From assembly GCA_022749295.1 (NCBI GenBank), contig CP062007.1, forward strand, positions 2,852,001 to 2,916,000: a DNA stretch of 64,000 bases. Reading direction: 5' to 3'. The position numbers and the translations under genes were made by a program. Shown here one piece after another: positions 59,379-64,000 of this stretch. Within the stretch, counting starts at the first letter, position 1. Every line of letters starts with the position of its first letter. The notes below the pieces were generated by a model. It ran no database searches. It worked only from the letters and a program-made list of their open reading frames with translations, and was not told the DNA's origin. Source of the stretch: Flavobacteriaceae bacterium GSB9. GTDB taxonomy: Bacteria > Bacteroidota > Bacteroidia > Flavobacteriales > Flavobacteriaceae.

Positions 59379-60650
59379 ATGTTACAAGTTGCCTTTATTA
59401 GAGAAAACAAAGATTTAATAGTTGAGCGGTTAGCAAAACGAAATATTGACGCTGCCCAAATGATTAACGATGTGCTTACTTTTGATGAGGACAGAAGACG
59501 TCTTCAAACCGAACTGGACAATACTTTGGCCGAATCAAATACGCTTTCAAAAGAAATAGGCAACTTATACAAGTCTGGTGAAGTTAATAAGGCCAATGTT
59601 TTAAAGGAGAAAACGAGTCAGTTAAAAGAGGCTTCAAAAGAATTAACCGAAGCTTTAAATCAAAAAGCCGAAGCGCTTAATGACTTGTTGTACAAAATAC
59701 CCAATGTGCCTAATAAAATAGTGCCACAAGGGAGTACCGACCAAGATAATGAAGAGGTATTTAAATCTGGCGAGGTGCCCAAACTTCATAATGGAGCTTT
59801 ACCGCATTGGGAACTGGCTAAAAAATACGACATCATAGATTTTGAGTTGGGTAATAAAATTACCGGTGCAGGTTTTCCTGTTTACAAAGGAAAAGGTGCC
59901 AGGCTACAGCGTGCTCTAATCGCCTATTTTTTAGATAAAAACACTGCTGCTGGTTACACCGAGTACCAGTTGCCACATCTAGTTAATGAAGCTTCTGGTT
60001 TTGGTACTGGGCAGTTGCCTGACAAAGAGGGGCAAATGTACCATGTTACGGCAGATAACCTTTACCTAATTCCAACGGCCGAAGTGCCAGGAACCAACAT
60101 TTTTAGGGATGTAGTTTTAAACGAAAACGATTTACCCATTAGCATAACAGGTTATACGCCATGTTTCCGTCGCGAGGCCGGAAGTTACGGGGCGCACGTT
60201 CGCGGCTTAAACCGTTTGCACCAATTTGATAAAGTTGAGATTTTGCGCATAGAGCACCCAAGCAAATCGTACGAAGCATTAGATGGCATGGTAGCTCACG
60301 TAAAAACCATTTTAGAAGAACTAAAATTGCCTTACAGAATATTAAGGCTTTGTGGTGGCGATTTAGGTTTTACATCGGCCTTAACTTACGATTTTGAAGT
60401 GTTTTCAACGGCACAAGATCGCTGGTTGGAAATTTCTTCAGTTTCAAATTTTGAAACCTTTCAGGCTAACCGATTGAAATTAAGGTTTAAAAACAGTGAC
60501 GGCAAAAACGAACTGGCCCATACTTTAAATGGTAGTTCGCTTGCCTTGCCGCGTGTATTGGCAGGAATATTGGAAAATTACCAAACCGAAAATGGTATTG
60601 AAATTCCTGAAGTATTGCAGGCTTATACTGGTTTTAAGGTTATTGATTAG
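59379..60650 (+). CDS. serS: Seryl-tRNA synthetase
   Basis: 423 residues. N-terminal antiparallel coiled-coil arm (about 30-105), class II motif 2 FRREAGSYGAHVRGLNRLHQF and motif 3 LNGSSLALPRVLAGILENYQ, plus YLIPTAEVP. Charges tRNA-Ser. Convergent with the lipoprotein gene, 2 bases apart. Confidence 0.97.
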   Translation: MLQVAFIRENKDLIVERLAKRNIDAAQMINDVLTFDEDRRRLQTELDNTLAESNTLSKEIGNLYKSGEVNKANVLKEKTSQLKEASKELTEALNQKAEALNDLLYKIPNVPNKIVPQGSTDQDNEEVFKSGEVPKLHNGALPHWELAKKYDIIDFELGNKITGAGFPVYKGKGARLQRALIAYFLDKNTAAGYTEYQLPHLVNEASGFGTGQLPDKEGQMYHVTADNLYLIPTAEVPGTNIFRDVVLNENDLPISITGYTPCFRREAGSYGAHVRGLNRLHQFDKVEILRIEHPSKSYEALDGMVAHVKTILEELKLPYRILRLCGGDLGFTSALTYDFEVFSTAQDRWLEISSVSNFETFQANRLKLRFKNSDGKNELAHTLNGSSLALPRVLAGILENYQTENGIEIPEVLQAYTGFKVID

Positions 60651-60652
60651 GT

Positions 60653-61297
60653 TTAAGGCAATGCAGGCTGCAGCTTAAACTTACCATCGGTAATCGTTAT
60701 AACATCCGAAGGGTCGTCGTAATTATAAAGCGTAATAGCAAAATTACCTTCAATTTCTTGTGCAACATTAACTAAAACCTCCAACAGGTATTGATTCATT
60801 TCAACAGATGAGGTGATTTCAAAATAACTGTTTGTTTGGTCTCCACCATAACTGGTGTAATAAGTATCCTCACCAACGTTTGGGCTATAAGTTGCTCCTA
60901 CAGCTCCTGTTGTGCCGTTAAGATTATCATTACTTGACGCAATCGTATAACTTTTCACAGGAAATAACGAATTGAATTGTTCTGCTTGGGTTGGGGTTTG
61001 TCCGCACAGATAAAGTCGTATAAACTCAAAATTGATTGAAGCTAAGTTTTCGGAAAAGCCAGGGTATACGCCAACTTCATAGTTAATTCCGTAAGAGTCG
61101 CCATAAGCACAAATTCCTGAGAGGCTACCTCCAATTATATTGGAATATTTTAGAGAAGAATCATCTAATTTTTGACCAAAAATAAAAGGCTCTCCATCTA
61201 TTTTTCCAGAAATATAGTATAGGTAATCTGTAGAATCAATGCTGTTTGTTGTTGGTTCAGATTCTCTGTTTATACTACAACTTGTTAAAGTCATCAT
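60653..61297 (-). CDS. Lipoprotein with out-of-frame signal peptide (possible frameshift)
   Basis: 214 residues from the ATG at 61297 (MMTLTSCSIN). That start leaves only a fragment of a lipoprotein signal. 29 bases upstream, an ATG at 61326 followed by six A residues opens a frame that soon hits TAG. One more A in the A run would give MKKIHLLAYAMMTLTSC, a complete lipoprotein signal joined in frame. So either a sequencing error, a slippage-switched gene or a young pseudogene. Mature part is beta-rich with no known family (YYISGKIDGEPFIFG, GNFAITLYNY). Confidence 0.7.
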   Translation of the reverse strand: MMTLTSCSINRESEPTTNSIDSTDYLYYISGKIDGEPFIFGQKLDDSSLKYSNIIGGSLSGICAYGDSYGINYEVGVYPGFSENLASINFEFIRLYLCGQTPTQAEQFNSLFPVKSYTIASSNDNLNGTTGAVGATYSPNVGEDTYYTSYGGDQTNSYFEITSSVEMNQYLLEVLVNVAQEIEGNFAITLYNYDDPSDVITITDGKFKLQPALP

Positions 61298-61531
61298 AGC
61301 ATAAGCTAAGAGGTGAATTTTTTCATGTTAGAGGTGGTTTGTTTTATAAATTAACACTTTGCATATATATTGATATTATAGGTTAAATCTTACTTTTTTA
61401 AATTTTAATTTCGCTATTAATCGATGAAATGCAAAAAACACATGTTAATTAACGATTTTTTTGCTATTCGTTTGTTTTTTTAGAATTTATTTTCCAAGTT
61501 CGTTGTTCCAAATCTAATTAACCTACTGATT

Positions 61532-61654
61532 ATGAAAAATGTTAAACGCATTGTTCTATTAATTGCTCTAATTTTTTTCGCAACAAAAGTATTGTCTCCA
61601 GATTTTGAACTGTTTAAATCTGAAGTCAAAGCGACAGCTATTGTGAGCAAATAA
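61532..61654 (+). CDS. Possible small secreted peptide, 40 aa
   Basis: ATG 61532, stop 61652-61654. The N-terminus MKNVKRIVLLIALIFFATKV looks like a signal or membrane segment, followed by 20 residues (LSPDFELFKSEVKATAIVSK). A plus-strand terminator lies at 61799. The opposite strand has an 80-codon frame with no recognisable features. Coding status uncertain. Confidence 0.4.
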   Translation: MKNVKRIVLLIALIFFATKVLSPDFELFKSEVKATAIVSK

Positions 61655-61798
61655 GGATAAAGTTTTTCTATTTTATATCTTGATGCAATCAAAAAAAGAT
61701 TGAATTGGTCGTTTTGTGCCATGCACGAAATTTAAGACTGTCCCCAATCGAGTAGTTAATTAACAAGTAGTTAACAGAACATTATTTTTGGTTGGTTT

Positions 61799-61827
61799 AT
61801 GCCCGAATTTTATTCGGGCATTTTTTT
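61799..61827 (+). terminator. Rho-independent terminator
   Basis: ATGCCCGAAT (61799-61808) and ATTCGGGCAT (61812-61821), loop TTT, then TTTTTTT. It supports a short plus-strand transcript from the 61532 region. Confidence 0.8.
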
Positions 61828-61898
61828 GCCTTGTCGTAATTCATAAAAAAAACCACGCCCAAACAAAACAAAAAAGGCACATTTACTATCTTTACCAA

Positions 61899-63674
61899 AT
61901 GAGGTATCTGCTAATCATATTTTTGTTTGTTTCGGCTAATCTGTTTTCGCAAACTGATTTGGTAGCTAAAGAATACTTTAAAAATGGCGAGTACGAAAAA
62001 GCCTTGTTGGAGTATAAAAAGCTGTATTCTAAATCGCCTTTAAACATTAATTTTATTAACCAAATTGTTGCGGTGCATCAAGAACTGGAGCAGTACTCCG
62101 AAGCCGAAAAGTTTCTTTTGGATGTTATGGAGCGCCTAGAATATCCTGCGTTTTTAGTGGAATTAGGATACAATTACCAGCTTCAAGATAAAATTGAAAA
62201 AGGACAAGAACTATATAAAAAAGCCTTGGCTACTATTGACGATAGAGCCAGTAATGTGTTTTCTGTAGCTAGAAGTTTTAGAAATCATTCACTTTTAAAA
62301 GAGGCCGCAACGGCCTACGAAAAGGCAATGGTTTTAAACCCCGATTTTAATTTTAATATACAATTGGCCCAAATTTATGGCGAGCAAGGGATTCTTGAAA
62401 AAATGTTTAATAGCTATTTAGATTTTGCTAAATCCAACCCTATTGTTTTAAGTGATGTAAAACGCGCCATAAACGATTTTATTACCGAAGATGGGCAAAA
62501 CGACAACAATATGCTTTTTCGCAAAATGCTGTTAAAAAAAATGCAGCAACAACCCGATGTGCTTTGGAACGAGCTGTTAAGTTGGCTGTTTATACAACAA
62601 AAGGAATTTAACAAAGCGTTCGTGCAAGAAAAGGGCATTTACAACCGAAAACTTGCTGGTTTAGATAGAATTGAAGAATTAGCAGCCATCTGTGTTGATG
62701 AAAATGAAACCGAAGTGGCAAAAGCGATTTATAATTACATTGTTGAAACGGCCCAAAACCCAGATACCAAATTAAAGGCCCATTACAGTTTGCTTCAAAT
62801 TCAAGTTAATGAAAGTACCAAAGCAGAATATCAAGATATCAAGCAAAAGTATTTAGACCTGCTAGAGCGCTTTGGTGATGATGCCGAAATCTTAAACCTG
62901 CAAATTTCATACGCACATTTTTTAGCGTTTTATATGAACGAAACCGATGAGGCAACCCAATTTTTAGAACGGGTTTTAAAACAGCCTCTAAACCAGTTGG
63001 AAAATGCACAGGTTAAATTAGAGCTTGGCGACATTCTAGTGCTCCAAGAACAATTTAATAAAGCTTTGATCTACTACACGCAAATTCAGCGTAACCTAAA
63101 AAACAGTACCATTTCACAACAGGCAAGGTTTAAGGTGGCTAAAGCAAGTTACTACAAAGGCGATTTTAAATGGGCTGAAGCTCAGTTAAAAATCTTAAAG
63201 TCGTCAACATCACAACTTATTGCCAATGATGCGTTGGACTTAAAATTGTTGATTACAGATAATAAGTATGAAGACTCGTTACAAACCGCATTAAAACAAT
63301 ATGCAAAAGCCGATTTATTGGCCTTTCAAAACAGAAATGATGATGCCATAGCGTTGCTCAATAAAATTTTAGATGCGCACAAAACAGAGCCAATAATAGC
63401 ACAGATACTCTATAAACAGGCCCAATTATTTGAATTAAAACGTGAATATGAAAAAGCCAAGGCAAACTATGAAGTGCTAATTGAAAATTACCGCGATGGC
63501 ATTTTGGTAGACGATGCACTCTTTAATTTAGCGCAACTTTTCGAAAAACAGTTGAACCTACCTGAAAAAGCAAAAACACTATACGAAAACATTGTTTTTA
63601 ACCATGCCGATAGTATTTATTTTGTAGATGCCAGGAAACGTTTTAGAGCGTTGCGGGGTGATTTTATCAATTAG
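61899..63674 (+). CDS. Secreted TPR protein
   Basis: 591 residues from ATG 61899 (MRYLLIIFLFVSANLFSQ is a signal peptide). The frame runs back to 61788, but that includes the terminator and cannot be the natural start. Tetratricopeptide repeats throughout (YFKNGEYEKALLEYKKLYSK, ELEQYSEAEKFLLDVMERL, YEKAKANYEVLIENYRDG, at the end EKAKTLYENIVFNHADSIY). Scaffold or envelope role unknown. TATCTTTA lies 5 bases before the ATG, suggesting a very short leader. Confidence 0.85.
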   Translation: MRYLLIIFLFVSANLFSQTDLVAKEYFKNGEYEKALLEYKKLYSKSPLNINFINQIVAVHQELEQYSEAEKFLLDVMERLEYPAFLVELGYNYQLQDKIEKGQELYKKALATIDDRASNVFSVARSFRNHSLLKEAATAYEKAMVLNPDFNFNIQLAQIYGEQGILEKMFNSYLDFAKSNPIVLSDVKRAINDFITEDGQNDNNMLFRKMLLKKMQQQPDVLWNELLSWLFIQQKEFNKAFVQEKGIYNRKLAGLDRIEELAAICVDENETEVAKAIYNYIVETAQNPDTKLKAHYSLLQIQVNESTKAEYQDIKQKYLDLLERFGDDAEILNLQISYAHFLAFYMNETDEATQFLERVLKQPLNQLENAQVKLELGDILVLQEQFNKALIYYTQIQRNLKNSTISQQARFKVAKASYYKGDFKWAEAQLKILKSSTSQLIANDALDLKLLITDNKYEDSLQTALKQYAKADLLAFQNRNDDAIALLNKILDAHKTEPIIAQILYKQAQLFELKREYEKAKANYEVLIENYRDGILVDDALFNLAQLFEKQLNLPEKAKTLYENIVFNHADSIYFVDARKRFRALRGDFIN

Positions 63675-63724
63675 GCGAGTTTGAAAACTTAAACCCTTGA
63701 TAAGTATTTAAAATACTGGATTTT

Positions 63725-63749
63725 GACATTTTTGTCGTAAACATGTCGT
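63725..63749 (+). promoter_or_regulatory. Repeat motif before the XRE gene
   Basis: GACA-TTTT-TGTC (63725-63736) is a perfect small dyad; TGTCGT occurs twice (63733-63738 and 63744-63749), 11 bases apart. Position ahead of an XRE gene fits an operator for autoregulation. Confidence 0.35.
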
Positions 63750-63813
63750 GCTTAAGACGCTATCAAAATGCTAAAGCGCTAACTAATTTTACTCAAAAAT
63801 AAAAACCATAAAA

Positions 63814-64000
63814 ATGAGTGAATCGAATTTAGCAAAGCGCGTAAAAGAATTAAGAAGAAGAAAAGGATTATCTCAGGAAGATTTAGCCGAAAATTCAGGT
63901 TTAAGTTTAAGAACAATCCAAAGAATTGAAAATAATGAAACAGTACCAAGAGGCGATACCTTAAAAAAAATGTCGCAAGCCTTAAATTGTACTCATGAAG
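63814..64000 (+). CDS. XRE-type HTH regulator, cut by window end
   Basis: 62 residues visible of an open frame. HTH_3 domain: LAKRVKELRRRKGLSQEDLA, NSGLSLRTIQRIENNETVPRGDTL. The remainder is beyond base 64000; flavobacterial members of this layout often carry a C-terminal membrane domain, which cannot be seen here. Confidence 0.85.
   Translation, partial: MSESNLAKRVKELRRRKGLSQEDLAENSGLSLRTIQRIENNETVPRGDTLKKMSQALNCTHE

Noticed and set aside
61480-61722. 80-codon minus-strand frame
   Set aside because: No recognisable signal, domain or start context; the plus-strand small frame with its terminator is a slightly better reading.
61788-61898. 37-residue extension of the TPR protein
   Set aside because: It would cover a strong terminator, and a clean signal peptide starts at 61899.
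1-64000. CRISPR arrays, prophage, integrative element or defence island
   Set aside because: No regularly spaced repeats, no integrase, transposase, phage structural or restriction genes were found; gene order looks like chromosomal core and ordinary accessory genes.

Overview
The window reads as a chromosomal segment of a member of the Bacteroidota, most likely a marine or aquatic Flavobacteriaceae. The basis is AT-rich DNA, promoters with the Bacteroidota -7 element TAnnTTTG, a 1004-residue protease with a C-terminal type 9 secretion (T9SS) sorting domain, many short lipoproteins, typical flavobacterial families (DUF4230, DUF4260, DUF4407, BlaI/M56 pairs, TPR histidine kinases), and a nos cluster of the Bacteroidota type. 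I see no prophage, integrase, intact insertion sequence, CRISPR array or rRNA operon. One tRNA (Leu, anticodon TAG) is present.

Layout. 1-5 kb: three TPR or TPR-like proteins (the first cut by the window start), a 49-residue PspC-like gene, and two copies of a degenerate interspersed repeat flanking one TPR gene. 5-13.9 kb: HAD phosphatase, LacI regulator, a 48-residue lipoprotein, a TPR histidine kinase/response regulator pair, a possible small transcript, a DUF456 protein, a BlaI/M56 pair and a TonB-like lipoprotein. 13.9-20.4 kb: a glycosyltransferase/flippase-like pair, a beta-barrel protein, then a tightly packed run ruvC-hemW-cyclase-DUF4260-DUF4230-YjbR. 20.4-29.2 kb: two tandem secreted paralogues of unknown function, each with an internal duplication, then PhnA-like, small membrane, NTF2-like, STAS and DUF4407 proteins, a sulfide:quinone oxidoreductase-like flavoprotein, an EamA transporter, an M20 dipeptidase and tRNA-Leu. 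29.5-36.6 kb: a TetR-controlled RND efflux operon with a four-helix-bundle gene inside it. 36.7-41.1 kb: polyprenyl synthetase, then a nitric-oxide-stress group (Rrf2 regulator, Ric repair protein, haem-copper-oxidase-like membrane protein, hemerythrin). 41.1-48.3 kb: a complete minus-strand nitrous oxide reductase operon (cytochrome c, fasciclin, NosZ, membrane protein, NosL, NosD, NosF, NosY). 48.4-64 kb: beta-barrel protein, sucA-sucB, pth, secreted metalloprotease, ribF, HTTM protein, serS, a lipoprotein with a disrupted signal peptide, a TPR protein and the start of an XRE regulator.

How it fits together. The most coherent block is 38.1-48.3 kb, where NO sensing and repair genes run head-on into a nos operon with only 2 bases between them. 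The organism appears equipped to respire N2O and survive NO; no nitrite or NO reductase is visible in the window. Regulatory dyads can be read directly. There are Crp/Fnr-like TGA-N6-TCA sites about 41 bases upstream of inferred transcription starts of the nos operon and (less perfectly) the SQR-like gene. A GGATAA-N2-TTATCC dyad lies before ric, with a degenerate copy before the Rrf2 gene. A perfect TetR-type dyad lies over the efflux promoter, BlaI-type TTAGT/ACTAA boxes precede the BlaI gene, and a perfect 12-base palindrome lies at the LacI-gene start site. The least explained items are the duplicated secreted paralogues (20.5-22.3 kb), the possible short transcript at 10.38-10.49 kb, and the lipoprotein frameshift at 61.3 kb.
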